Below, one piece after another: positions 44,671-53,837 of a DNA stretch of 64,000 bases; the first letter of the stretch is position 1, and each line of letters opens with the position of its first letter. The position numbers and the translations under genes are program-made. Below the pieces are notes generated by a model, which saw only the letters and a program-made list of their open reading frames with translations, ran no database searches and was not told the DNA's origin. This DNA is from Alphaproteobacteria bacterium (GTDB taxonomy: Bacteria; Pseudomonadota; Alphaproteobacteria; SMXP01): NCBI GenBank assembly GCA_028285305.1, contig JANQPV010000025.1, positions 25,120 through 89,119 of the forward strand, read 5' to 3'.

Positions 44671-44713
44671 GATCGGCTTTCAAGTCAATGGTCAAAGCCA
44701 GTGGAAGGACTTC

Positions 44714-46795
44714 TTATCCGCTGGCTGCGCTGTCAATCGCACGCATTAGACTGAACACCTCATCAGTGTGTTCACCGACTTTGGGCGAATTGCTGAATAT
44801 CTTCATCGGAGACCCGCTCAACTGGAACGGAAATCCCTTCACTAGTGCTCCATTGGGACTATGCGCGAAGATGTCAGACTCAAACAAAGATTGGTCTTCA
44901 AGAATAGTGAACCCGTTTCCAGAAACGACACCGCCTCCGCCTGCGGCGATGAAAGCCTCGACAGCTTTATCGGCGGACAGATTTTCCGCCCATTTGCCTA
45001 CGGCCAACAGATCCAACGAGTCTAAACCATCAATTTCTTTCACGAGATCAGGGTGTTCGGCGGAGAGTGCAACGTACTGATTAGTCGCACATTTGAACAT
45101 TGCTGAGAGCGTTGGACGGCCGCACAGTCGTCTTACTGTGTCAGCATTATCGTCCGCGCTATTTGAAACCTCTGCCAGCGCATCTCCCAACTGGTAGACC
45201 GCACAGTCTCTTTGAGAAATATCGATGTGCCGGGCCAACCCATGCCGGCGGCAATCGACTGCATAGGCAGCAACTGTAGCGGCCCCGTAGAGGCAAACGA
45301 TTTGGTCGGGATAGTTCAGATTGCGACCGGAAATAACCGGGACGCCATCCTCATAACATGTGAGGGATGCAAATCCTGAGCTGGCCTCCAAGGTCGAGCC
45401 AAAAGTCGTATGCTCCGCCCCTGGTCCATCTAAGCCCTGTCCGGATATGGAGGCCAAAAGAATACGTGGATTGGCCTCACGCAGTGCATCGAAGGTGATA
45501 CCAAGTCGGTCGAGAACGCCTCGCCGATAGTTTTCCAGAACGATATCGGCAGATTTGGCCAGGTCGAAGAATTCTCGTTTTCCTGCCTCGGTTTTCAAGT
45601 CCAGGGCAATGCCTAGCTTGTTGCGATTGTTGCTTTTGAAAACAGGTGAGTCCGGGTCGTCGCTGTTTGGCGCGCCAGGCCAGATACGGAAGGGATCTGC
45701 CCGATTGGGTGCCTCGATCTTTAGGACTTCCGCTCCCATGTCCGCAAGCAGCGCGGAGACGCCAGCGCCGGCCGTTATGATTCCGAAATCCAAGACTCGA
45801 AGTCCCGACAGTGGCAATTTATTTGCAGGCGGATCAATCACTGGACCGAGTTCAGACTGAATTTCTTCAGCAACGCGATGAGGCAATTTTGGGACCTTGG
45901 TTCCATTCGGCTTCTTCTCAAATGCGTCCCTGTGCAGGAGCAACGGATCTGAGAAAAGGTCTGATACGGTGTAGGCTGGAGCGCCGGGAATAGCGTGCTT
46001 GACCATAGTTTCGGAGAGAAACGCCTTCGAGTGCTTTTCGAACCAGGCCCGCACATGTTTCATGTATCCGTCCCGGTTTGCTTGGCGACCTTCAAAAGTA
46101 CTAAACTCATCAGCCCTGAGGGCGGGCTCGTCAATCATCTCTACGATCGAGGCCCAATCGCGCTCATTGAACACGAACGCAGTATGACCATCTTCGCAGT
46201 CGAGAATCGGCCATTCGGCCTGATCTCCTTTGCGCTTGGATTCGCCTCCCAAAGAGGCATGGATTGCCGACTTCCAATTTACCCAAGCGAGCACGCCAGC
46301 GCCGTTAATGGTCGCCGAGTCCTTTTCGCCAAATCGAGAGTATTTCAGCGCGATCGAAACAATTGCGGCGAACGCCGCATAGCCAATTGTATGGGCTGCA
46401 TAATTCGCCGCCGGAACGAGTGGTGCCTTGTCTGGGTCACCCAACAAATGTGCAATACCCGAAGATGCAAAGAGTGTTTCTTCCGTCTGCCATCTTTCCA
46501 AAGAAATATTTATGTGCGGGGCATTCGTGGCAGGCTCACCGGGCGCTCCGGTGGTGAGGATAACCCGCAAGGTTTCATCAGGCGCGCTCTTTGCCCATTC
46601 TGAAGGTTCAACGCCGACGACTTGTACGTCTTCGGCTTCATAGAAGCTGTTTTCGAGGCCTTGAGGGAGCTTCCCGGAAGCGTAGAGGGCAGCGCCAAAG
46701 CTCTTGGCGATACATGCGGCGAATCGAAGGGCTTTCTTTCCTGGGATAGATGCGGAGTCCGAATAGACTTGCAGTATTTCCAGGTTGCGTAGCAT
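44714..46795 (-). CDS. CaiB/BaiF CoA-transferase, two-lobed fusion
   Basis: This 693-residue protein consists of an N-terminal ~330-residue CaiB lobe fused to a complete CaiB domain (LSGLRVLDFGIITAGAGVSALLADMGAEVLKIEAPNRADPFR; FKSNNRNKLGIALDLKTEAGK; YRRGVLDRLGI). The second domain keeps an Asp in NLNYPDQIVCLYGA where class III transferases form the aspartyl-CoA intermediate. The first lobe has ANYAAHTIGYAA at the same place, without the Asp, so only one active site is expected. It would transfer CoA to the carboxylate formed in the pathway. An AraC-type operator copy lies 95 bases upstream. Confidence 0.85.
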   Translation of the reverse strand: MLRNLEILQVYSDSASIPGKKALRFAACIAKSFGAALYASGKLPQGLENSFYEAEDVQVVGVEPSEWAKSAPDETLRVILTTGAPGEPATNAPHINISLERWQTEETLFASSGIAHLLGDPDKAPLVPAANYAAHTIGYAAFAAIVSIALKYSRFGEKDSATINGAGVLAWVNWKSAIHASLGGESKRKGDQAEWPILDCEDGHTAFVFNERDWASIVEMIDEPALRADEFSTFEGRQANRDGYMKHVRAWFEKHSKAFLSETMVKHAIPGAPAYTVSDLFSDPLLLHRDAFEKKPNGTKVPKLPHRVAEEIQSELGPVIDPPANKLPLSGLRVLDFGIITAGAGVSALLADMGAEVLKIEAPNRADPFRIWPGAPNSDDPDSPVFKSNNRNKLGIALDLKTEAGKREFFDLAKSADIVLENYRRGVLDRLGITFDALREANPRILLASISGQGLDGPGAEHTTFGSTLEASSGFASLTCYEDGVPVISGRNLNYPDQIVCLYGAATVAAYAVDCRRHGLARHIDISQRDCAVYQLGDALAEVSNSADDNADTVRRLCGRPTLSAMFKCATNQYVALSAEHPDLVKEIDGLDSLDLLAVGKWAENLSADKAVEAFIAAGGGGVVSGNGFTILEDQSLFESDIFAHSPNGALVKGFPFQLSGSPMKIFSNSPKVGEHTDEVFSLMRAIDSAASG

Positions 46796-46889
46796 CTCAC
46801 TGTCCTCCCGATCCCTTGTGATCGTGCCTGACCTGCTAACGGCACTATATGAGGAGCGTGGCGGGCATGAGTAGACTCGTCCCTCCTGA

Positions 46890-46929
46890 TGGCGCTGTCT
46901 GTTATAGTTTTGGCGCTTCCGGCAAGAGC
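46890..46929. promoter_or_regulatory. AraC-type direct-repeat operator, copy 2
   Basis: TGGCGC recurs at 46890-46895 and 46911-46916 (21-base period). GTTATAGTTT lies before the second half and GCAAGAGC at 46922-46929, the same arrangement as at 30097-30136. It stands between the divergent CaiB (minus) and NMO (plus) genes and could serve both. Confidence 0.62.
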
Positions 46930-47035
46930 CAACATTGTCGCCTCAAAGCTATACTCGTCTGATGGCTTGGTTTAACCTCGATTTTCGTGATTGGCCGGAC
47001 AGTCGGGCTAAAGCTAGAGGAGGAGCCTCGCGAAC

Positions 47036-47977
47036 ATGGATCTGACGTTTGGTGGTACGCTGAGGATCCCGTTGATCGCGGCTCCGATGTTCTTGGTGTC
47101 AACGCCGGCTCTGGCGCTTGCGACGTGTTCGCGGGGCATAATGGGAACCTTTCCGGCTCATTGCACCCGGTCGCATAAAGCCTTCCAGGATTGGATTCTC
47201 GAGATGGAAGCCGGCCTTGATGCGTTGGACAGTCCGGCGCCTTGGGGGGTCAATCTTGTGGTGCACCCATCGAACGCGCGCATGGAAGGGGATTTGGAGC
47301 TTTGCATACAGCACGAGGTTCCTGTCGTCCTCACATCAAAGGGTTCACCCGATAATGTCTTTGATCGGATTCACGAATACGGGGGGATTATCTTTCATGA
47401 TGTTGCGTCCGCCCGTCACGCGGAAAAGGCGGCCGCGGCGGGTGCGGATGGATTGATTGCGGTGTGCGGTGGGGCAGGAGGGCATACCGGAACCATAAAC
47501 CCTTTTGCTCTGGTAAACGAGATCAGAGAAGTAACCGACAAACCAATTATCCTTTCAGGTGCACTGAGCACAGGTCGCGATGTGCTTGCTGCCCAGACTA
47601 TGGGAGCGGCTCTCGCTTATATGGGAACACGCTTTATCCCCGCGGTAGAGTCGGGAGCGGACGAACACTATCGGCAGATGTTGATCAATTGCTCGTCTAA
47701 GGATGTTTTCTATTCGGCCGCGCTAGATGGGGCTCCGGCCAACTGGATCACACCCAGCCTGATCGAGTCAGGCATCGATTTAAAGGAATTAGCCACGACA
47801 GTTCCAGGTGAAGTGGTGTCCGCAGGGGTCGTGAGAGAGCGCTATTCGAAGGTAAAGAGCTGCGGACATGGAGTGGGCATGATTAAGCAGGTGGAGTCCG
47901 CTGCTGACATTTGTGATCGGATTATTGCCGAATACGAGCGAGCTAAGAGTGAATTAGCGTCGGCGTTGGTCGCATAG
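47036..47977 (+). CDS. Nitronate-monooxygenase-like flavoprotein (paralogue 2)
   Basis: This 313-residue protein is closely related to the gene at 42837 over its whole length (LTFGGTLRIPLIAAPMFLVSTPALALATCSRGIMGTFPAH; FHDVASARHA; GGAGGHTGTINPFALVNEIREVT; LSTGRDVLAAQTMGAALAYMGTRF). The FMN phosphate and glycine motifs are intact. It begins the plus-strand set with two crotonases, a DUF2306 protein and an MmgE/PrpD protein. The reaction is uncertain, as for paralogue 1; in this CoA-rich context a flavin-dependent enone or enoyl-CoA reductase is at least as likely as nitronate oxidation. Confidence 0.83.
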   Translation: MDLTFGGTLRIPLIAAPMFLVSTPALALATCSRGIMGTFPAHCTRSHKAFQDWILEMEAGLDALDSPAPWGVNLVVHPSNARMEGDLELCIQHEVPVVLTSKGSPDNVFDRIHEYGGIIFHDVASARHAEKAAAAGADGLIAVCGGAGGHTGTINPFALVNEIREVTDKPIILSGALSTGRDVLAAQTMGAALAYMGTRFIPAVESGADEHYRQMLINCSSKDVFYSAALDGAPANWITPSLIESGIDLKELATTVPGEVVSAGVVRERYSKVKSCGHGVGMIKQVESAADICDRIIAEYERAKSELASALVA

Positions 47978-48007
47978 ACTGGAATAGACGGTGTTGGCGG
48001 ATCTTAA

Positions 48008-48784
48008 TTGCGGTTGAAAGAAAGGGACAGAAATATCCCCAATTTATTGATCGATAGTGCAGGGGGGATTGCGACTTTGATCCTGAATCGCGCGGCAAAA
48101 AAGAACGCGCTTAGCGTCGGTCTGCGTGACGAGTTTCGGGCATTTCTTCAGGACAAAGAGTCAAGCGTGAAGGTTGCCGTTCTAACGGGAGATGGAAACA
48201 CCTTCTCCAGCGGTATGGATTTATCGGAACCCGGCGGTGAACAGGTGATCCGCGAAATGTGGACGCTCATCAAAGGGATCTATGAAAGTGACATTGTGTT
48301 TATTGCAGCTGTCAATGGACCTGCACGGGGAGCTGGTTTGACACTGGTCAACGCCTGCGATTTTGCGATCGCTGATCCGTCTGCAGATTTTGGGATTCCC
48401 GAGATTCGCCATGGATTCTACGGTCCTGGAGCGGTCCCGACGACGCAACTGGCGGTCCCCAAAAAGTTCGTTGCGGAAATGGCTCTGGCGGGAGGGATCG
48501 TGAGCGCCGAGCGCGCCGCTCAGGCGTTCCTGGTTAACTCAGTTTCTGCGCCTGGCGCCTCGCTGGCGGAAGCGCTCCAGCTTGCGGAGCGGCTCGCCAA
48601 GATGAAGGCGTCGGCACTGGCGACCGTAAAAAAGGGTCTGAACTCCCTGCCATACGGCGACGCACTTCGAGACCAAGGCCTCGAGCTCGCGCTTGACCTC
48701 AATCGCGCTCTTGTGCGTTCGGGAGAGCTGCGCGCACCTAATCAGACAGGCCGGTACAACTCAGGTTCAAATGAAGACGGTTAG
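48008..48784 (+). CDS. Enoyl-CoA hydratase/isomerase (tandem copy 1)
   Basis: This is a 258-residue crotonase with GDGNTFSSGMDLSEP and AVNGPARGAGLTLVNACDFAIADPS as the two oxyanion-hole segments. The Glu region reads IPEIRHGFYGPGAVPTTQL without the usual Glu/Asp pair, so it may be an isomerase or hydrolase. The start is uncertain: the TTG at 48008 has no site, and alignment with the next gene (IPNLLIDSAGG versus YENVLVDSSGT) suggests a start within the first ten codons. It is directly followed by its paralogue after three bases. Confidence 0.82.
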   Translation: MRLKERDRNIPNLLIDSAGGIATLILNRAAKKNALSVGLRDEFRAFLQDKESSVKVAVLTGDGNTFSSGMDLSEPGGEQVIREMWTLIKGIYESDIVFIAAVNGPARGAGLTLVNACDFAIADPSADFGIPEIRHGFYGPGAVPTTQLAVPKKFVAEMALAGGIVSAERAAQAFLVNSVSAPGASLAEALQLAERLAKMKASALATVKKGLNSLPYGDALRDQGLELALDLNRALVRSGELRAPNQTGRYNSGSNEDG

Positions 48785-48787
48785 ATC

Positions 48788-49540
48788 ATGAGCTACGAAA
48801 ACGTTTTGGTGGACTCTTCTGGAACGGTTGCCACAATCACTTTGAATCGTCCGGGCCAAAGAAACGCTCTGAGTCGGGCGCTACGTGACGAACTGAAGCA
48901 CTACTTTGATCATGGATTAGAAGGCATAAAGGTGGTTGTTATCACCGGCGCCGGTCCGGCATTCTGTGCAGGAATGGATTTAAAGGAGCCAGTAGGTCAT
49001 GACGAAGGGCGGGAGCAGTGGTCCTTTTTTCGAGACTTGTTCAATCGCCGTCAAATATTCATTGCCGCACTAAATGGGCCGGTGGTTGGGGCGGGTCTCA
49101 CACTGATGAGCGCGTGTGATCTCGCCATTGCAGACCCTTCCGCAAACTTTGCGTTGCCCCAGATTACACACGGCATCTACGGGGGCGTTGCGGCCGCGAT
49201 GCTGCATCTGTCTTTGCCGAAAAAAGTTGTCGCGGAAATGGCTTTGACCGGCATCCCCCTGTCAGTAGAACGCGCGCGCGAACTGGGATTGATCAACGCG
49301 ATATCCGAGCCGGGCGAAAGTCTAGCCATGGCCCAACGGCTTGCGAACCGGATTGCTGGTTTCGAACAGTCTGCTCTGAATACTGCAAAACACGTCATTC
49401 AAAATGTGCCGGACGACGATGCGCGGCGGGAAGCGGCCCTCAAGGAAGTGAAACTGGGTCAGTTGCTCAGTGCTCCGCTTCCGGAAGATCAAGTTATCGA
49501 CACACGGTTTGGTGGCAATCGAACATCCGCGGAATCATAG
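48788..49540 (+). CDS. Enoyl-CoA hydratase/isomerase (tandem copy 2)
   Basis: This 250-residue crotonase has GAGPAFCAGMDLKEP and ALNGPVVGAGLTLMSACDLAIADPS, with LPQITHGIYGGVAAAMLHLSLPKKVVAEMAL after them. It is clearly paralogous to the preceding gene (shared ADPSA.F..P.I.HG.YG). Two diverged copies side by side suggest a heteromeric enzyme or consecutive steps. It lies in the NMO-to-MmgE set. Confidence 0.87.
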   Translation: MSYENVLVDSSGTVATITLNRPGQRNALSRALRDELKHYFDHGLEGIKVVVITGAGPAFCAGMDLKEPVGHDEGREQWSFFRDLFNRRQIFIAALNGPVVGAGLTLMSACDLAIADPSANFALPQITHGIYGGVAAAMLHLSLPKKVVAEMALTGIPLSVERARELGLINAISEPGESLAMAQRLANRIAGFEQSALNTAKHVIQNVPDDDARREAALKEVKLGQLLSAPLPEDQVIDTRFGGNRTSAES

Positions 49541-49566
49541 GCTGGGCTTTTGGACACTGGATTGCC

Positions 49567-50322
49567 ATGGCCAGTTCTGATCATGCCGTTGGTGAACTGA
49601 AAGTGGATTGGCGTTGGCTCCGTATTGCGTGCTCAACGTCCCTCCTGCTGGCATTGGTTTGCCTTACACTACCGTTCGCGGAGCGCGCTGCCACGACCGG
49701 GGTCAGAGCCCTGACTTCGGGAGCCTTTTATGCTTCGCACCTGTTTCAAGTCGGATCGGAGATTTCCAACATCTCGATATTTGGGCACATGATCGCAGGC
49801 GCCGTCATCACTGTCCTAACGCCGCTACAGCTTATCGGGCCATTGAGAAAGGCGGTTCCCAGTCTCCACAAAGGACTCGGTTATGTGCTTATTTTCGGAG
49901 GTCTGCTGAGCAGTGTTGGGGGCCTGGTCTATATTATCGCGAACGGAACCGTTGGCGGCCCTGTGATGTCCTTGGGATTCGCTGGATATGGTCTTTGCGT
50001 GCTCGTCTGTACACTTCAGACAGTCCGATTTGCACGACAAAGAAGTTTCATGCGCCACCGGGAGTGGGCTTTGCGGCTTTTCGTACTGGCCATCGGATCC
50101 TGGCTTTACCGCGTTCATTACTGGCTTTGGTACGACGCAACGGGAGGACTTTGGATGGGACCCCAATTTTCCGGTCCCTTCGATCATGTCCAGGCGTTCG
50201 CCTTTTATGTGCCTTATCTGTTGGCCGTCGAAGTCTATTTGCGGATCCCTTTTCGATCGAACGCGTATCTGCGCTGGAAAGGCAGGAAAGATGAACCAAA
50301 CGTCGACACAAGCTCTGTCTGA
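49567..50322 (+). CDS. DUF2306-family membrane protein
   Basis: This 251-residue polytopic protein has about six to seven hydrophobic segments. HMIAGAVITVLTPLQLIGPLRKAVPSLHKGLGYVLIFGGLLSS, then FARQRSFMRHREWALRLFVLAIGSWLYR, match the DUF2306/COG5395 pattern (conserved His and Arg between helices, as in haem-binding membrane proteins). No function is established. The conserved His residues (HMIAG, LHKGLGY, RHREW) could ligate haem or quinone. It ends 32 bases inside the following gene. Confidence 0.75.
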   Translation: MASSDHAVGELKVDWRWLRIACSTSLLLALVCLTLPFAERAATTGVRALTSGAFYASHLFQVGSEISNISIFGHMIAGAVITVLTPLQLIGPLRKAVPSLHKGLGYVLIFGGLLSSVGGLVYIIANGTVGGPVMSLGFAGYGLCVLVCTLQTVRFARQRSFMRHREWALRLFVLAIGSWLYRVHYWLWYDATGGLWMGPQFSGPFDHVQAFAFYVPYLLAVEVYLRIPFRSNAYLRWKGRKDEPNVDTSSV

Positions 50323-51712
50323 GTTTGTCGTGAATCTAAAGCTCAAGGACATTCCCCATCAAGTACAGGAAAATGCCCGGCGCTCTTTCATAGATACGCT
50401 GGCGTGCATATTGATTGGATCCCGCGAAGACGGTGGAAGACTAATCTCTCGATACGGACGGAGCAATATATCCAAACACGGATCGTCTGTTTTGGGGGCC
50501 GAAGGCTATCGCACCTCGCCGTCAGATGCTGCCCTCGTGAATGGGACACTGGCGCATGCGCTCGATTATGACGACACCTATTCGACCATCGAATATGCAT
50601 CAGTGGGAAGAGATTCGGGCGAAGATGGTGAGCCAGAGGGCATGAGTGTGGGGCACATGGGAAGTTGCCTGCTCCCGGCCGTATTGGCTGCAGGTGAACA
50701 CACCGGTGCTTCAGGAGTGCAGGCATTGGAGGCTTATGTCGCGGGATTTGAGGTTGCGTGCCGGTTGGGTCATGCCATGGGGTTTCAACACTATTCAAAG
50801 GGCTATCACAGTACATCGACTTTGGGGTGTATAGGCGCTGCGGCTGCCTCCGCAAAACTGTTAGGACTCAGTGCTGAAGACACATGTACCGCGTTCGCAA
50901 TAGCGTCGTCTCAGGCTGGCGGCTTGCGGGCAAACTTTGGGACGATGGCCAAGCCGCTGCAGGCGGGAAATGGGGCTCGTTCGGGGGTGTTTGCCGCGTT
51001 CTTAGCAAAGACAGGGTTTACGGCGTGCAAAGATGTATTTGGAGATGAACTGGGGTATCTAAGTGTGCTGTCATTGGGTGGAGGCAAAGGGCCGGAAGCG
51101 ATTATGGAGCTACCTGACGGTGGCTTTCATCTGTTGAGGGGGAATTCGCTGAAGTTTCTACCATGCGCGAACGCGCTGCAAAGCTCGCTGGAAACGATGA
51201 TCGATCTATCCAAGGAGCATGATTTGCGCGCGGAAAACGTATCTGAGATTCAACAGACTGTACTCATGCCCAGATATCGGGTGTGCACCAAAGACGGCGT
51301 CTCCTATAATATGCCTTCCAAGGGACTGGAGGGAAAATTCATCTTGCCTTTCGGTCTTGCGGCAGCGTTGATCGATCGCAAGATATCCCTTTCAACTTTT
51401 ACGGACGAATATGTTCAACGCGCCGACTTAAGAGAACTGTTTCAGCGGACAAACTTGGTGCTGGACTCCAAGTGTGGGGTCGAGTCGCTGAAGGTCAGAA
51501 TGCAGGATGGAAGAGTGCTTTCTGCGCAAATTGGGGCTTCGAAGGGACACTGGTCTTCTATGTTTCCCGAGGACATGTTGCGTGATAAATTTTTGGATTG
51601 CGCGACCGAAGTGATGCCGGAACAGCAGGCGGCTGAATTATTCGGTTTGGCAAACGATCTGGAAACTCTCTCGAATGTTGGAGAGATGATCGATCTGGCA
51701 CGGATGGACTAA
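50291..51712 (+). CDS. MmgE/PrpD-family protein
   Basis: This is a 473-residue protein from the ATG at 50291, which has AGGAAAG directly before it; the open frame upstream overlaps the DUF2306 gene and is not used. The MmgE/PrpD fold is evident from ARRSFIDTLACILIGSREDGGRL, NGTLAHALDYDDTY, YHSTSTLGCIGAAAASAKLLGLSAEDTCTAFAIASSQAGGLRANFGTMAKPLQAGNGARSG. Known members dehydrate 2-methylcitrate or act on related dicarboxylates. Here it probably dehydrates or isomerises a carboxylic intermediate. Confidence 0.87.
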   Translation: MNQTSTQALSEFVVNLKLKDIPHQVQENARRSFIDTLACILIGSREDGGRLISRYGRSNISKHGSSVLGAEGYRTSPSDAALVNGTLAHALDYDDTYSTIEYASVGRDSGEDGEPEGMSVGHMGSCLLPAVLAAGEHTGASGVQALEAYVAGFEVACRLGHAMGFQHYSKGYHSTSTLGCIGAAAASAKLLGLSAEDTCTAFAIASSQAGGLRANFGTMAKPLQAGNGARSGVFAAFLAKTGFTACKDVFGDELGYLSVLSLGGGKGPEAIMELPDGGFHLLRGNSLKFLPCANALQSSLETMIDLSKEHDLRAENVSEIQQTVLMPRYRVCTKDGVSYNMPSKGLEGKFILPFGLAAALIDRKISLSTFTDEYVQRADLRELFQRTNLVLDSKCGVESLKVRMQDGRVLSAQIGASKGHWSSMFPEDMLRDKFLDCATEVMPEQQAAELFGLANDLETLSNVGEMIDLARMD

Positions 51713-51755
51713 GTTTGACTGGCGCATGTTGCGGCACGGACTATAAGAGAGGCGA

Positions 51756-52289
51756 CTAGTCTCGGTGAATCGTTGCACTTCCGCTGCCGATAAAGTCCTG
51801 CTTTCCTAGCGGCACTCCGTTGTGCCGGAGTATGTTGTACACGGTCGTTGCGTGGAAATAGAAGTTCGGCAACGCATACTCGCGCAAATACAATTCCCCG
51901 TTGGGATACGAGACTTGGGTTCCGGTCCTTAAGTTGAAGCGAACGGGTTGATCAATCGTGGAATGGAATGCTTCGGGACTTAGTTCTTTCAGCAGACTTT
52001 TTGTTCTTTCAATCGTGTCGATCAAGTCGGAAAGGTCCGCCTCAACATAGTCCATCTTTGGCGGCTGTTTTCCGCAAAGAAGATAGCCGCCCCTAAGTGC
52101 AAAATTGCATCCTATTTGAACTTGTTTCGCGAAATGCAGCATATTCGGGAACAAGCGAAAGGACGTGATGGCGCTTTCATGAATCGTGTGCTTTTTGCAG
52201 TGCTCTTGAGCGAGCTTCAGATGGTGCTGCATATTGGTGAGGCCGAGCAACAAGCTTGGAATGCAATATTGGTAGGTCGTGTTCGCCAT
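51756..52289 (-). CDS. DUF1993-family protein
   Basis: The 177 residues carry the DUF1993 helical-bundle pattern: YQYCIPSLLLGLTNMQHHLKLAQEHC, ITSFRLFPNMLHFAKQVQIGCNFALRGGY, LREYALPNFYFHATTVYNILRHNGVPLGKQDFIG. Members are DinB-like bundles of unknown function, often found beside catabolic or redox genes; His in FYFHATTVYNILRHNG could bind metal. It is convergent with the MmgE gene, and a 14-base palindrome lies 190 bases upstream of its start. Confidence 0.82.
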   Translation of the reverse strand: MANTTYQYCIPSLLLGLTNMQHHLKLAQEHCKKHTIHESAITSFRLFPNMLHFAKQVQIGCNFALRGGYLLCGKQPPKMDYVEADLSDLIDTIERTKSLLKELSPEAFHSTIDQPVRFNLRTGTQVSYPNGELYLREYALPNFYFHATTVYNILRHNGVPLGKQDFIGSGSATIHRD

Positions 52290-52653
52290 GTTAGTTCGGT
52301 CTCAAAAGATCAGCAGACAAAGGGAATCTTCTTCTTCCTACGTGCTCATTAGGTCCTTTGCTCCCTGTGCTCGGTATTCGAAACCTGCTTGGATTAAGCT
52401 ATTGGCGCATCGAAATAAGCATACGGCCTGAAAGAATAACGTCGAAACCAAGCCATTTTGCAGTCAAATTCGAAGACCATCGTGTATACGATGCGTGAAG
52501 ACAAACAACACTGCTGAGGTTGAGGCGATTTCGGATGAGCTTCCCATATTTTTAGGTCGGCCCATCGCTCGCGCGTAAGAAGCGCAAGGACGAGAGAAGG
52601 CAATCCGGTGAACTACTGGTTCAGCACATTTACGGTCAACACTTGGCGCAGAC
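52290..52653. other. 364-base region without a gene
   Basis: No supported reading frame is seen. The only visible element is the palindrome at 52479-52492. It lies between DUF1993 (start, minus) and the MDR dehydrogenase (stop, minus). Confidence 0.5.
52479..52492. promoter_or_regulatory. Palindrome ATCGTGTATACGAT upstream of the DUF1993 gene
   Basis: This is a near-perfect 14-base dyad differing by one base from the perfect palindrome at 42659-42672. It lies 190 bases upstream of the DUF1993 start. Confidence 0.45.
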
Positions 52654-53712
52654 CTAATCTCGAATGTGGACCAGTTGCTTTCCAAAGTTCTTGCCCGCCA
52701 ACATGCCCTTAAAGGCTTGAGGCGCATTCTCTAAACCTTCGGCAATCGACTCACGATATTTGAGTTCGCCTGACCGCACCAAATCGGCCAATATTCCAGT
52801 AATCTCTTGATGCTGATCTTGCCATTCGCTTACAAGGAAGAATCTATGCTCCGGGGGTGAGTCCATCGACCCAAAAATATGCATTGGGGTCTCAACGGAC
52901 TCGGGGGATTTCGTGTTGTAAACTGAAACAAAGCCACAAATTGGGACCCGGCTTCCTTCGTTCAACAAAGGAACAATGGCTTTTGACGTTTCGCCGCCAA
53001 CATTCTCGAAGTAAATGTCAACCCCGTTGGGACAGGCGGCCTTGAGTTTCGCGGAGAGATTTCCCTCTTTGTAGTTGATGCACTCATCAAACCCTAATTC
53101 GTGGACGACATATTCGCACTTTTTCGAGCCTCCCGCTATTCCAACAACAGTACACCCTTGCTTTTTGGCTAACTGACCTACGACACCGCCCACGGCCCCG
53201 GAGGCTGCAGATACGACAACTGTTTCGCCAACAACGGGCTTGCCGAGATACATTAGTCCGCAATATGCGGTACGCCCGGGCATGCCTGCAACGCCCAAAT
53301 ATGCTTGTATGGGGATTCCCTCTGGCTCCACTACATGAATTCCGTCCTCAGAACCCGATGCAACGTAGTATTCCTGCCAGCCCGCATGGCAGGTGACAAT
53401 GTCCCCAACTTGGAACTTGTCAGATCTGGAATTGCTCACGCGTCCAACAACTTCTCCCGGCATGACCCCTCCGATCAGTATTGGGTCTTGATAGCTTTCC
53501 ATGTCGTTCATCTGGGGCCGCATATAAGGATCCAAAGACAACCACAACGACTCAATTAGAATTTCGCCGTCTTCTATGTCCGGAACATCAAATGTCTCAA
53601 GTGTCAAATCACCGTTCCGAATCTCACCGTTCGGCCTTCGGCTAAGGACAATAGCCCTGTTCCGCAACGCCTTCTTGCTGCCAAATAATCTGTGCAGTAC
53701 TCTTCGTAGCAT
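52654..53712 (-). CDS. MDR-family NADP-dependent oxidoreductase (PTGR1/CurA-like)
   Basis: This 352-residue zinc-free medium-chain reductase has LSLDPYMRPQMND near 60, IQAYLGVAGMPGRTAYCGL, a Rossmann AASGAVGGVVGQLAKKQGCTVVGIAG, VDIYFENVGGETSKAIVPLLNEG and the C-terminal NFGKQLVHI. This is the alkenal/one and prostaglandin reductase type. Members reduce alpha,beta-unsaturated ketones. It is divergent from the CaiB gene at 53920 and shares the operator element at 53838-53860 with it. Confidence 0.87.
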   Translation of the reverse strand: MLRRVLHRLFGSKKALRNRAIVLSRRPNGEIRNGDLTLETFDVPDIEDGEILIESLWLSLDPYMRPQMNDMESYQDPILIGGVMPGEVVGRVSNSRSDKFQVGDIVTCHAGWQEYYVASGSEDGIHVVEPEGIPIQAYLGVAGMPGRTAYCGLMYLGKPVVGETVVVSAASGAVGGVVGQLAKKQGCTVVGIAGGSKKCEYVVHELGFDECINYKEGNLSAKLKAACPNGVDIYFENVGGETSKAIVPLLNEGSRVPICGFVSVYNTKSPESVETPMHIFGSMDSPPEHRFFLVSEWQDQHQEITGILADLVRSGELKYRESIAEGLENAPQAFKGMLAGKNFGKQLVHIRD

Positions 53713-53837
53713 TCTGACCCTCCGTCGGACATCGGCAGCTCAAGAACCAATCCGAATTGGTGTTGGAAACCCGGAAAGGAGAAAATGCGTCCATTAGTGA
53801 TGGCTGCGTATCTTGCCAAGACATGTCGCTTGAAGTA

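Noticed and set aside
38438..51712. A 3-nitropropionate pathway (nitroreductase, NMO-like pair, CoA-transferase, PrpD)
   Set aside because: The NMO-like proteins do not match canonical motifs exactly, and the other enzymes are generic, so the substrate assignment is not supported.
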